Assembly: GCF_002939785.1 (NCBI RefSeq)
Contig: NZ_MDEC01000003.1
Coordinates: 186,001-250,000 of the forward strand
DNA length: 64,000 bases
Direction: 5' to 3'
From: Xanthomonas codiaei
GTDB lineage: Bacteria > Pseudomonadota > Gammaproteobacteria > Xanthomonadales > Xanthomonadaceae
In this document: positions 17,822 to 26,326 of the stretch, in pieces
Layout: every line of letters starts with the position of its first letter
Position numbering within the stretch: the stretch's first letter is position 1
Position numbers and translations under genes: made by a program
The notes under the pieces: generated by a model
What the model saw: the letters and a program-made list of their open reading frames with translations, nothing else
The model's database searches: none
What the model was told of the DNA's origin: nothing

Positions 17822-19531
17822 TCAGTCCAGCGCAGGCATTCCCGCGCCATGGCGCTCGACCCGGTTGCGTCCCCGGTGCTTGGCCGCGTACAGCGCCGCA
17901 TCGGCCTTCTGGATCAGGCTGGCGCCCAGTTCGCCATCGGCCGGGAAGCTGGCCACCCCGATGGAGGCGGTCACCCGCGGCAGCGCACGTTGGCCGTCGC
18001 TGACCGCCAGCGCTGCGATATGGCCGCGGATCTGCTCGGCCACGCGCATGGCTTCGTCGCCATCGGCCTCGGGCAGGATCACGGTGAATTCCTCGCCGCC
18101 GTAGCGGCAGGCCACGTCCTCGGCGCGCAGGCGGGTCAGCAGCAGCTCGCCCACTGCGGCCAGCAGCAGGTCGCCGCCGGCATGTCCCTGGCTGTCGTTG
18201 AACTGCTTGAAGTGATCGACATCCAGCATCAGCACCGACAGCGGCAGGCCGCGGCGTGCGCAGCGCGCAAGTTCATGGCTGAGCGATTCTTCCAGGTAGC
18301 GACGGTTGTACAGCCCGGTCAGCGCATCGCGGATCGACTGCCGGCGCAGCGACTCGCGCAGGCGCAGATTGCTCAACGCCAGCGACAGCTGCTCGGCGGC
18401 CGCCTCGGCGATTTCCAGTCGCGGCATCGGACCCGGGCCAGGCGAGGACAGAAACAGGAAACCGAGTTGGGTGCCCTGCGCCGACATCGGCAGGCACGCG
18501 GTACTGATGGACACGTCGGGGTCAGGCGACTCGATGTGCGCGCACACCGCATCCCGGCGCAGGTCCTCGACGATGTGCGGCTGGCCGCGGCGCAAGGCCC
18601 AGCACTCTTCCGGCAACAGATGCGGAGCGCTTTGCACCAGCGGTTCGCCCCAATGGCTGATCGCCTCGGCGCGATCCTGCGAGGCGCGCAGCAGATACAC
18701 GCTTCCGGCAACGCCGGGCAGCAGGCTGGCAAGGGTGCGGCTGGTGACCACCAATGCTTCTTCGGCACTGATGCAGCTCTGCAGCAGCCCGGTATAGCGG
18801 CTGAGCAGGTTGAGATCGGCGGTACTGCGCTGCAGCGCGCCCACGCTGTCGCCAAGCTCGCGATTGGCCTGCGCAGCCAGACGTTCGGCCTGCGCCCGAT
18901 GGCGCAATTCGCGCATCAGCAAGGCATACACCGCGCCGACCACCAACAGCCCGAACGGGATGCCGGCCAATGCCAGCACCAGCAGCAAGGTGGCGCTCTG
19001 TCGGCTGCTTTCGGCGCGTTGCGCCAGCAGTTCCTGTTCGCGCTGCACCATGGTCAGTGCCTGTTCGCGGATGGCGCTGGTGGTGCGGAACGCGGTCTGC
19101 CGGATGCTCGCACGTGCCGGTTCCAGGCCGCTCTGCGCGTAGACATCCAGCACCTGCTGGATCTGCTGCAGACGCGCCTGCACCAGCGCTTGCAACTGGT
19201 CCAGATGCTGCTCCTGCGCCGGGTTGTCGGCGATCAGCCGGCGCAGGTTGGCGAGCAGGATCGGCAGGCGCTCGACGCTGGTCTGGTAATCCAGCAGGTA
19301 GGCGTCGTTGCCGGTGAGCAGGAAGCCGCGCTGCGCCGATTCGGCATCGAGCAAGCGCGCCTGGATTTCGTCGACCCGGCCGATCACTTCATGCGTATGC
19401 GACACCAGGGCGGCATCGGCCAGCGAGCGGCGTGCGCCGACGAAGATGCCAACGCCGATGGCGATGAAGATCAGCGCAGAGAAGGCCAGCGCCAGCTGGT
19501 TGCGGCGGCGCGAGGTAAAGGAAGAGGGCAT
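17822..19531 (-). CDS. Diguanylate cyclase with CHASE3, GAF and GGDEF domains
   Basis: A 569-residue membrane protein making cyclic di-GMP. TM helix 1 spans about residues 12-33, a periplasmic CHASE3-type helical domain about 38-170 (with DAESAQRGFLLTG), and TM helix 2 about 182-205. A coiled coil and GAF domain follow (about 225-390). The C-terminal GGDEF domain starts near DALTGLYNRRYLEE. The active site is GGEEF and therefore likely active. RAED sits five residues upstream of GGEEF and is a good inhibitory I-site (RxxD). The periplasmic signal is unknown. Confidence 0.93.
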   Translation of the reverse strand: MPSSFTSRRRNQLALAFSALIFIAIGVGIFVGARRSLADAALVSHTHEVIGRVDEIQARLLDAESAQRGFLLTGNDAYLLDYQTSVERLPILLANLRRLIADNPAQEQHLDQLQALVQARLQQIQQVLDVYAQSGLEPARASIRQTAFRTTSAIREQALTMVQREQELLAQRAESSRQSATLLLVLALAGIPFGLLVVGAVYALLMRELRHRAQAERLAAQANRELGDSVGALQRSTADLNLLSRYTGLLQSCISAEEALVVTSRTLASLLPGVAGSVYLLRASQDRAEAISHWGEPLVQSAPHLLPEECWALRRGQPHIVEDLRRDAVCAHIESPDPDVSISTACLPMSAQGTQLGFLFLSSPGPGPMPRLEIAEAAAEQLSLALSNLRLRESLRRQSIRDALTGLYNRRYLEESLSHELARCARRGLPLSVLMLDVDHFKQFNDSQGHAGGDLLLAAVGELLLTRLRAEDVACRYGGEEFTVILPEADGDEAMRVAEQIRGHIAALAVSDGQRALPRVTASIGVASFPADGELGASLIQKADAALYAAKHRGRNRVERHGAGMPALD

Positions 19532-19779
19532 GTCCGAATGCTAGCGTGCCAGCCTCGACAACACGAGCGCGATGCCGGCTGGAGACGTGCGCGCCGGCAC
19601 GAAATTGCCGGCGCGCAAACGAAGTGATGCAGGGTGATGGACGTGGCTGGCGCCTCGTGGCGAGCCGTCCTTCGTCAGGCGTGGGTGGCTGGTTGACGGC
19701 TGTGCCCGGGCGATACCCACACCCGCCTTCGGGCACTGGCTGCACCCTTGCGCCTGAGTGCAAGCCGCGTCGGTTGCTC

Positions 19780-20106
19780 TCAGTGCTGGGAATGCTCGGC
19801 GTCGTGCTTGTCGGCATTCTGCTCGGCCTTGTTGGCCAGCTCGCGGGTCTTGTCGGCGGTAGCGTCGGCGGCATTGGCGGTGGCGCGGCTGGCATCGGCC
19901 GCCAGCTCGTTGGCGGCAACGCGGGCATCGGCAGTGGCCTCCTTGGCCTGGATCGCCGCGCGGTCGGCGGCCTGCTCGGTGGCCGCTGCGGCGTGCTTGG
20001 CGGCAGAGGCAGCGTCGCGGCGCGCCTGCTCGGCGTCAGGTCCCTGGCAGGCGGCGAGCGTGAGGGCAGCGATGGCGCTCAACGACAGCATGCGGATCGT
20101 CTTCAT
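19780..20106 (-). CDS. Alanine-rich small lipoprotein
   Basis: A 108-residue lipoprotein. The signal peptide ends in the lipobox LAAC at about residues 17-20. The mature part is almost entirely alanine, aspartate, glutamate, lysine and arginine in a helical, coiled-coil-like pattern, reminiscent of Lpp-type or stress lipoproteins. It is followed downstream by a longer alanine-rich lipoprotein of similar build, probably a paralogue. No function can be assigned. Confidence 0.75.
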   Translation of the reverse strand: MKTIRMLSLSAIAALTLAACQGPDAEQARRDAASAAKHAAAATEQAADRAAIQAKEATADARVAANELAADASRATANAADATADKTRELANKAEQNADKHDAEHSQH

Positions 20107-20279
20107 AGGTGGTCCTGTTCCTGTTCCGGTAGTGGAGAGCCGAGCTTATGCAGGGGCCGATGCAGCCTGCGTCAAGGTGCAGCCTGCTCCCCAATGCAGG
20201 ACACACAGGAGAATCGGTGGCGACGCAAGGCCGCATCCCCATCGATCAGCAAAGGACCAGCCGGATGACAGGCAAAGAA

Positions 20280-20304
20280 AAAGCCGCTGGAAACCAGCGG
20301 CTTT
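20280..20304 (-). terminator. Intrinsic terminator of the second alanine-rich lipoprotein
   Basis: An 11-base perfect stem (AAAGCCGCTGG with CCAGCGGCTTT) and a 3-base loop. Read leftward it is followed by a run of T residues. It lies 30 bases after the stop codon of the gene at 20334-20675. Confidence 0.85.
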
Positions 20305-20333
20305 CTCCGAACGCGCTTAAAGCGAAGAAGTGA

Positions 20334-20675
20334 TTACTTCTTGGCTTCTTCAGCGGTGTCCTTAGCAGCTTCGGCGGTGTTTTCAGCCGTCTTGGCAGCG
20401 TCGGCAGCCTGCTCGGCAGCAGCGTCGGTCGCGGCGCCGGAAGCAGCCTGGGCAGCGTCGGCAGCGGTGTCGGCCGAAGCAGCGGCGGTGGTGGCAGCAG
20501 CCTGAGCGGCGTCAGCCGACTGCGAGCCCGAGGCAGCAGCCTGGTCGGCAGCGGTCTGAGCGTCGGCAGCAGCTTCGTTAGCCGAAGCAGCAGCGTCCTG
20601 AGCCTGTTCCGGCTTCGAGCAAGCGGTCAGGGCCAGGCCCAGAGCCATTGCGATCAGCAGCTTGTTGATGGTCAT
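20334..20675 (-). CDS. Alanine-rich small lipoprotein, paralogue of its neighbour
   Basis: A 113-residue lipoprotein with lipobox LTAC (LALTACSKPEQ) and a very alanine-rich, acidic mature helix with repeated AADAA-like units and serine/threonine. Start ATG 20675 follows a GAGGAT ribosome site. A possible -10 element, TAATCT, lies about 35 bases upstream on the same strand. The strong terminator after it and the similar neighbour suggest an abundant envelope protein expressed on its own. Confidence 0.78.
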   Translation of the reverse strand: MTINKLLIAMALGLALTACSKPEQAQDAAASANEAAADAQTAADQAAASGSQSADAAQAAATTAAASADTAADAAQAASGAATDAAAEQAADAAKTAENTAEAAKDTAEEAKK

Positions 20676-20797
20676 TGTTTCAATCCTCGTCGTTAGATTA
20701 GGCAACGCGCTATTGCGCGCCCCCGACATGATGACGGCCACAAGACGGGTGTCAAGCGCACGCGCATTCAGTTTTGCAAAATCGCCGTTAAAGGCTG

Positions 20798-21973
20798 TTA
20801 AATCAATTCGATAGCGATGGCGGTCGCTTCGCCGCCACCGATGCACAGCGTCGCGATCCCGCGCTTGCCTGCGCGCGTGCGCAACGCATTCACCAATGTC
20901 ACCACCAATCGCGCACCGGATGCACCGATCGGGTGGCCCAGCGCGCAGGCACCGCCATGCACGTTGACCTTGTCGTGCGAAATCCCCAGTTCCTTGATCG
21001 GCGCCATCGCCACCACGGCGAAGGCTTCGTTGATTTCGAACAGGTCCACCTGGTCCAGTTGCCAGCCGATCTTGCCGAGTAGCGACTGGATGGCCGCCAC
21101 CGGCGCGGTAGTGAACCATTCGGGCGCCTGCGAGTGGGTGACATGGCCGACGATGCGCGCCAGCGGGGTCACGCCACGGCGTTGTGCGTCCTCGGCACTC
21201 ATCAGCACGGTGATCGCGGCGCCGTCGGAGATGCTCGACGAACTGGCCGCGGTCACGGTCCCGTCCTTCTTGAAGGCCGGCTTCAAGGTCGGGATCTTGG
21301 CGACATCGGATTTGCCGGGCTGCTCATCGCGATCGACGATGGTCTCGCCCTTGCGCGTGGTCACCGTGAACGGAACGATTTCTTCGGCGAATGCGCCGCT
21401 GTGCTGCGCGGCCTGTGCACGTTCGACCGAGGCGATCGCGAACGCATCCTGATCGGCGCGGCTGAAACCGAACTTTTCGGCAGTGGCTTCGCCGAACACG
21501 CCCATGGCCTGGCCGTCATACGGGTTGGTCAGGCCATCCCAGGCCATGTGGTCCACGGCCTGGAAATTGCCGTAGCGATTGCCGGTGCGCGAATTGGGTA
21601 GCAGATGCGGTGCGTTGCTCATCGACTCCATGCCGCCGGCGACCACGATGCTGGCCGAGCCGGCCTTGATCAGGTCGTGGCCGAACATGATCGCCTTCAT
21701 GCCCGAGCCGCACACCTTGTTGATGGTGGTGGCGCCGGTCGAGGTCGGAATGCCGGCAGCGATGGCGGCCTGCCGCGCCGGCGCCTGGCCGAGATTGGCC
21801 GGCAGCACGCAGCCGACGATGACCTCGGAGACATCGGCCGGCGCGACCCCGGACTGCGCCAGCGCGCCTTCGATCGCGGCGGCGGCGAGGGCAGGTGCCG
21901 GCACTCCGTTGAATTGGCCGAGGAACGAGCCGATGGCGGTGCGTTTTGCAGCAACGATGACGATGTCGGACAT
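20798..21973 (-). CDS. Acetyl-CoA acetyltransferase (thiolase)
   Basis: A 391-residue thiolase catalysing condensation of two acetyl-CoA or the reverse cleavage of acetoacetyl-CoA. The nucleophilic cysteine is in NKVCGSGMKA (about residue 88). The C-terminal active-site motifs GGACALGHPIGASGAR (about 345) and CIGGGEATA (about 380) are intact. It matches AtoB/PhaA-type biosynthetic thiolases better than FadA. No other fatty-acid or PHB gene is adjacent. Confidence 0.9.
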   Translation of the reverse strand: MSDIVIVAAKRTAIGSFLGQFNGVPAPALAAAAIEGALAQSGVAPADVSEVIVGCVLPANLGQAPARQAAIAAGIPTSTGATTINKVCGSGMKAIMFGHDLIKAGSASIVVAGGMESMSNAPHLLPNSRTGNRYGNFQAVDHMAWDGLTNPYDGQAMGVFGEATAEKFGFSRADQDAFAIASVERAQAAQHSGAFAEEIVPFTVTTRKGETIVDRDEQPGKSDVAKIPTLKPAFKKDGTVTAASSSSISDGAAITVLMSAEDAQRRGVTPLARIVGHVTHSQAPEWFTTAPVAAIQSLLGKIGWQLDQVDLFEINEAFAVVAMAPIKELGISHDKVNVHGGACALGHPIGASGARLVVTLVNALRTRAGKRGIATLCIGGGEATAIAIELI

Positions 21974-22064
21974 GAGTGGATACCGTTTAAAGTGAAACGA
22001 TTATCTGCCTCATGGCCGGATCGCGCCAGCGCACGCCGCGCTGGAGCACGTGCATGGCATACAG

Positions 22065-22099
22065 TATAAAAATGGATAGTCGGGCCCGGGTTGGGCCCG
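22065..22099 (+). promoter_or_regulatory. Possible -10 box and leader hairpin of the autotransporter
   Basis: TATAAA at 22065-22070 could be a -10 box. A short perfect hairpin follows (CGGGCCC, 5-base loop, GGGCCCG; 22081-22099) about 30 bases before the autotransporter ATG. It may act in the leader of the mRNA. The -35 region is weak. Confidence 0.35.
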
Positions 22100-22130
22100 T
22101 TCCATGGAATGGGATTGGGGGAGAGCGAGC

Positions 22131-24971
22131 ATGAAAAAAGGGGATGTCGCCAGGACTGTCCTGGCTTCGGCGTTGGCCGTGGCGTTGACCGCGTGCGGCG
22201 GCGGTGGGGGTGGTGGCGGGGGCGGCATCCGTCCGACGCCGCCGGTCGCACCGCCGCCGACATCGCCTCCACCGCCGCCGCCACCTACGTCTCCGCCACC
22301 GCCGGCCACTGCGCCGGCGCCGGAGCCTGCGATCGATGCGCATCTGGCACTGACCAATGCACGTGCGGCGCAGGCCTTGGGCTTCACCGGTGCGGGCTAT
22401 CGCATCGGGGTCATCGACAGCGGCATCAACACCACTCATCCGGCGTTGCAGGGGCGCGTGAGCAACAGCTTCATCTATGTCGATCCGCGAACCAACAACG
22501 TTGCCGTGGGCGACGTGGTCGGGCATGGCACCATCGTCGCCGAGCTCGCTGCCGGACGCGCGGTGGCCCAATGGCCGGGCGGCATCGCGCCCGGAGCGGG
22601 TCTGGTGTCTGCGCGCATCATCAATGACCGGGCGCCGGTGGATGATGGCAGCGGCCAAGGCAATGAGGTGGATGGCCCGCTCGGGTTGGGGCCGGTGCAT
22701 GCGGACCTGATCGGTGCCGGCGTGCGCATCATGAATAATTCCTGGGGCGGTCTGTACTGGAACGACGCATCGGTCACCAATCAGATCGCGCAGGAATATC
22801 GGTCCTTCGTCACCGGTAACGACGGTCTGGTGGTATTTGCCGCGGGCAACGAGGCGCGTGCCCAGCCTTCCGACACTGCGGCGCTGCCGAGTCAGCCGGG
22901 CCCCAACGGCACCTTGCCGGCAGCGGACCTGGAGCGCGGCTGGCTGGTCGTCGGCGCGCTGGATACCGCCAATCCCACCCAGCTGGCCTCCTACTCCAAC
23001 GCCTGCGGCGTGGCGATGCGCTATTGCCTGGTGGCGCCGGGGACATCGATGTTCATCGACCCCGATGCCACCGCCAGCAACATCCGTTATTTCTATGGCA
23101 GCGGTACCTCGTTTGCCGCACCGCTGGTCTCCGGCGCAGCGGCGCTGGTATGGCAGGCATTTCCGTATTTCAACAACGATCTGGTGCGCCAGACGCTGCT
23201 GGGAACGGCCACCGATCTGGGCGCAGCAGGTGTCGATCCGGTGTTCGGCAACGGCCTGCTCAATGTGGGCAAGGCGGTCCTGGGGCCGGCACGGTTCGAC
23301 TGGGGCACGGTGGACGTCAACGTGAACACCTTGCGTTCGACTTGGGCCAACGACATCAGTGGCACCGGTGGCCTGATCAAGCGTGGGAGCGGCACGCTGG
23401 TATTGGGCAGCGCGGCCAATACCTTCACCGGCGACACGCAGGTACTTGGCGGCACCTTGCAGACCGCCAGCCTGCAGAGTGCACGGGTGGGTATCGCCAA
23501 TGGAGCGAGCCTGATCGGCGCTGGCAGGATCGGCGGACGGGTGGACAATGCCGGCACGCTGCAGGTCGACAGCGCAGTGCTCTCGGTCAACGGCAACTAC
23601 ACCCAGGACGGCAATGGGCGCCTGGCACTGACTGTCGGCGATCGCCTGAGCGTGAGCGGCACCGCGAGCATCGCCGGTGATCTGCAACTGCTTGGCCGGC
23701 GCAGCTATGTCGTCAACAACACCACCTATCCGGTGTTGCAGGCGACCAACGGTTTGCAGGGCACGTTTGCGACGACCAGCAGCGGCCCGGCCGTGACCTT
23801 CCTCAACGCCACGCTGAGCTACGACGCCAACACCGCGTTCGTGTCGCTGCAGCGCATGGATGTCACTGCGGTCGCCACCTCGCTCGGTGCAGTGGGGACG
23901 GCAGCGATGGAGTCTGCCGTTCGGGTGGAGCAGGCGTTTCAGCAGGTGGATGCGCAACAGCTGCAAGGCAGTGGCGTGATCAGCGGCAGCTTCATTCGTG
24001 CAGCGGCGGCGTTGCAGCAATCACCCGATGCCAAGACCGCAGCGGACTCGCTGCGCAGCCTGTCGGGGCGTGCGCATGCGGCATCGGCGGCAATGACCTT
24101 CGACACCATCGATCTGGGGCGGCGTGCGCTGGCCTCGCATTTCGATGGCCTGTCGCAGCAGCCGCGCCTGCTCGGCACCTGGCAGCGCGCGCTGGGCGGC
24201 CCGGGCGAGGGCGGAGTGACCACTACCGGATTCGCCACCTCCGGCTGGATGATGGGCAATGACCTGCGTCTGGCATCGGGCGCAGTCACCGGTTTTGCGT
24301 TCGGCGAAACGCGCTCCAATAGCCTGGGCGACCTGGACGGTGCACGTGGCCGCGATCGGCAGGTGCAGGCACAGCTGTATTGGGGCACCACGCTGGGGTC
24401 GGCCTATACGCTCGGGCAGCTGGGGTTTGGCAACGTCAACAGGCAGATCGAACGGAATCTGCAATTGGGCGAAGACCGCAGCAGCGCCTTCAGCGATTAC
24501 AGCGGCAGTTATCTCAGCAGCAACCTGGAAGCCGGCTACCGCTGGGGATATGCAGCCGCCTCGCTGACGCCATACATCGGGCTGGACCATGTGCGCCTGC
24601 GCAGCGAAGGCTTCCGCGAAAGCGGTGGCGACGGCTTCGGTCTGCGTGCCGATGCAAGTACCTCATCGCGCACCCAGGTGCTGACAGGCGTGCGATCGGC
24701 CTACCGCTGGCGTGGCCTGCAACTCGGTGGTTATGCCGAATGGCAGCAGGCGTTGAGCAGCCAGGGCCTGATGCTGGATGCCAGCTTCATCGGTGTGGAT
24801 GCTTGGGCGCCGTTGCGTGACATGCAGCCGGCGCGTTCGGGCGGGCTGTTCGGGATTGCCGCGTCCACGCCGCTGGGGCAGCAGAGCCAGCTGCGTTTCG
24901 GTTACGACCAGCGGGTGGGCGAGCGCGGCGACGATCGCGCGCTGAGCCTGAAGTACAGCGCCGATTTCTGA
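22131..24971 (+). CDS. Subtilisin-like serine protease autotransporter with lipobox (NalP/SphB1-like)
   Basis: A 946-residue type V secretion protein. The N-terminal signal ends in LTAC followed by a long glycine run, a lipobox suggesting lipidation before surface exposure. A proline/threonine-rich hinge (about residues 36-63) leads to an S8 peptidase domain with an intact triad: Asp96 in VIDSGI, His132 in VGHGTIVAELAAG and Ser327 in GTSFAAPLVSG. A passenger beta-helix with an autotransporter-repeat-like stretch (GGLIKRGSGTLVLGS) follows, then a C-terminal beta-barrel (about 650-946) ending in phenylalanine, the outer-membrane signature. Start 22131 fits the signal peptide; an in-frame ATG at 22104 would add nine residues. 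Lipidated subtilisin autotransporters in Neisseria and Bordetella process other surface proteins; that role is inference here. Confidence 0.92.
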   Translation: MKKGDVARTVLASALAVALTACGGGGGGGGGGIRPTPPVAPPPTSPPPPPPPTSPPPPATAPAPEPAIDAHLALTNARAAQALGFTGAGYRIGVIDSGINTTHPALQGRVSNSFIYVDPRTNNVAVGDVVGHGTIVAELAAGRAVAQWPGGIAPGAGLVSARIINDRAPVDDGSGQGNEVDGPLGLGPVHADLIGAGVRIMNNSWGGLYWNDASVTNQIAQEYRSFVTGNDGLVVFAAGNEARAQPSDTAALPSQPGPNGTLPAADLERGWLVVGALDTANPTQLASYSNACGVAMRYCLVAPGTSMFIDPDATASNIRYFYGSGTSFAAPLVSGAAALVWQAFPYFNNDLVRQTLLGTATDLGAAGVDPVFGNGLLNVGKAVLGPARFDWGTVDVNVNTLRSTWANDISGTGGLIKRGSGTLVLGSAANTFTGDTQVLGGTLQTASLQSARVGIANGASLIGAGRIGGRVDNAGTLQVDSAVLSVNGNYTQDGNGRLALTVGDRLSVSGTASIAGDLQLLGRRSYVVNNTTYPVLQATNGLQGTFATTSSGPAVTFLNATLSYDANTAFVSLQRMDVTAVATSLGAVGTAAMESAVRVEQAFQQVDAQQLQGSGVISGSFIRAAAALQQSPDAKTAADSLRSLSGRAHAASAAMTFDTIDLGRRALASHFDGLSQQPRLLGTWQRALGGPGEGGVTTTGFATSGWMMGNDLRLASGAVTGFAFGETRSNSLGDLDGARGRDRQVQAQLYWGTTLGSAYTLGQLGFGNVNRQIERNLQLGEDRSSAFSDYSGSYLSSNLEAGYRWGYAAASLTPYIGLDHVRLRSEGFRESGGDGFGLRADASTSSRTQVLTGVRSAYRWRGLQLGGYAEWQQALSSQGLMLDASFIGVDAWAPLRDMQPARSGGLFGIAASTPLGQQSQLRFGYDQRVGERGDDRALSLKYSADF

Positions 24972-24984
24972 TCGGCGCCCATGA

Positions 24985-25016
24985 CGCCCGGGCGCGATGC
25001 CCGGGCGCGGCGTTTT
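24985..25016 (+). terminator. Intrinsic terminator of the autotransporter gene
   Basis: CGCCCGGGC and GCCCGGGCG form a nine-base stem with a five-base loop, followed shortly by TTTT. It starts 14 bases after the stop codon. Confidence 0.8.
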
Positions 25017-25069
25017 CAGCGGCAATCACAGACTGCGCTGCTCGTTGCGCCCGATCCGTCTGTTTCCAG

Positions 25070-26170
25070 TTACTCGCCGCGTAGTTTGTGCAGGAAGCGC
25101 GGCGCGGTACGACCCAGCGGCAGCTTGAGTTTGCTGATCGCCTCGATGCGGGTTTCGGCGATCCGATCGGCCGCCACCTGCGGCGAGATGTCCTGCTGCG
25201 CCGACAGGTCGAAGACCTTTTCCAGGTTGTGGTAGATGCTGCGGATCAGGCGCATGGCGCGTTCGCGGTTGTAGCCGTCGATCTCCAGCGAGACATTCAT
25301 CACCCCGCCGGCATTGACCACGTAATCGGGCGCGTACAGGATGCCGCGCCGGTGCAGTTCCTCGCCGATGACGGCGCTGGCAAGCTGATTATTGGCGGTG
25401 CCGCAGATGATCCTGGCCTTGAGTTGCGGCAGGGTCTGTTCGTTGATGGCCCCCTCCAGTGCGCAGGGAGCGAACACGTCGGCCGCCACCTGATGGATCT
25501 CGTCCGGGCGCACGGCCTCGGCGCCGTATTCGGCGACGGCGCGGTCGACCAGTGCCTGGTTCAGGTCGGCCACATACAGTTTCGCGCCACGTTCCTTGAG
25601 CAGTTTCACCAATTCCATGCCGATGTGGCCCAGGCCCTGGATCGCGATGCTGGCCTTGCCCACTTCCTCATGGCCGAGCTTGCGGTTGAGCGAGGCCATC
25701 AGCGCCTGCAGCGCGCCATAGGCGGTGAAGGGAGCAGGGTCGCCGGAGCCGCGGTGCACCTGGTGCACGCCGGTGACGTACTCGCTCTCCAGGTAGATCT
25801 GCTCCATGTCGTTGACGTCGGTGCCGACGTCTTCTGAGGTGATGTAGCGCCCGCCAAGGGTGTCCACGAACCGGCCGAATGCGCGGAACAGCGCCTCGCT
25901 CTTGTCGGTCTTGGGTTCGCCGATGATCACCGCCTTGCCGCCGCCGACATTCAGGCCGGCCAGCGCGTTCTTGTAGGTCATGGTGCGGCTCAGCCGCAGC
26001 GCGTCGTCAAGCGCCGCCTCGCTGTCGGGGTAGGGGCGCATGCGCACGCCGCCCAGCGCGGGCCCGAGCCGCGTGCTGTGCAGCGCGATGATCGCTTTCA
26101 GGCCGGCGTCGCGGTTGTGACAGAAGATCACCTGCTCGTGGCCGGTGGTGTCGAGGGTTTCGAAAAGCAT
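25070..26170 (-). CDS. Leucine dehydrogenase (Glu/Leu/Phe/Val dehydrogenase family)
   Basis: A 366-residue NAD-dependent amino-acid dehydrogenase that interconverts branched-chain amino acids and 2-oxo acids with ammonia. The substrate-binding GGVRMRPY and catalytic NVGGGKAVI lysine region lie in the N-terminal half. The nucleotide fold has AIQGLGHIGMELVKLL (about 180), then CGTANNQLA and VNAGGVMNV. The length fits leucine/phenylalanine dehydrogenases rather than GdhA. ATG 26170 is the natural start (MLFETLDTTGHEQ). The gene stands alone. Confidence 0.9.
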   Translation of the reverse strand: MLFETLDTTGHEQVIFCHNRDAGLKAIIALHSTRLGPALGGVRMRPYPDSEAALDDALRLSRTMTYKNALAGLNVGGGKAVIIGEPKTDKSEALFRAFGRFVDTLGGRYITSEDVGTDVNDMEQIYLESEYVTGVHQVHRGSGDPAPFTAYGALQALMASLNRKLGHEEVGKASIAIQGLGHIGMELVKLLKERGAKLYVADLNQALVDRAVAEYGAEAVRPDEIHQVAADVFAPCALEGAINEQTLPQLKARIICGTANNQLASAVIGEELHRRGILYAPDYVVNAGGVMNVSLEIDGYNRERAMRLIRSIYHNLEKVFDLSAQQDISPQVAADRIAETRIEAISKLKLPLGRTAPRFLHKLRGE

Positions 26171-26326
26171 CGAAGGCTCCGCGGGGCTGCGTGATGTGCC
26201 TTCCCTGAGGCCGGGTCTGCACCCGTGCAATGGGAAACAAAAAACGCAACGTTTGCAGATCCAGTCCGGTCACGTCGCGCTGCAACATTTTAAACCACGT
26301 CGACAGGGGGTTGTATATGAATCTGT

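Noticed and set aside
22201-22232. Glycine-codon tract as a phase-variation switch
   Set aside because: Longest uninterrupted G run is about five, too short for slippage switching.
21987-24020. Leftward open frame of about 680 codons
   Set aside because: It is antisense to the autotransporter, whose catalytic triad and barrel end are intact. Arginine/histidine/glutamine-rich composition is typical of a shadow frame.
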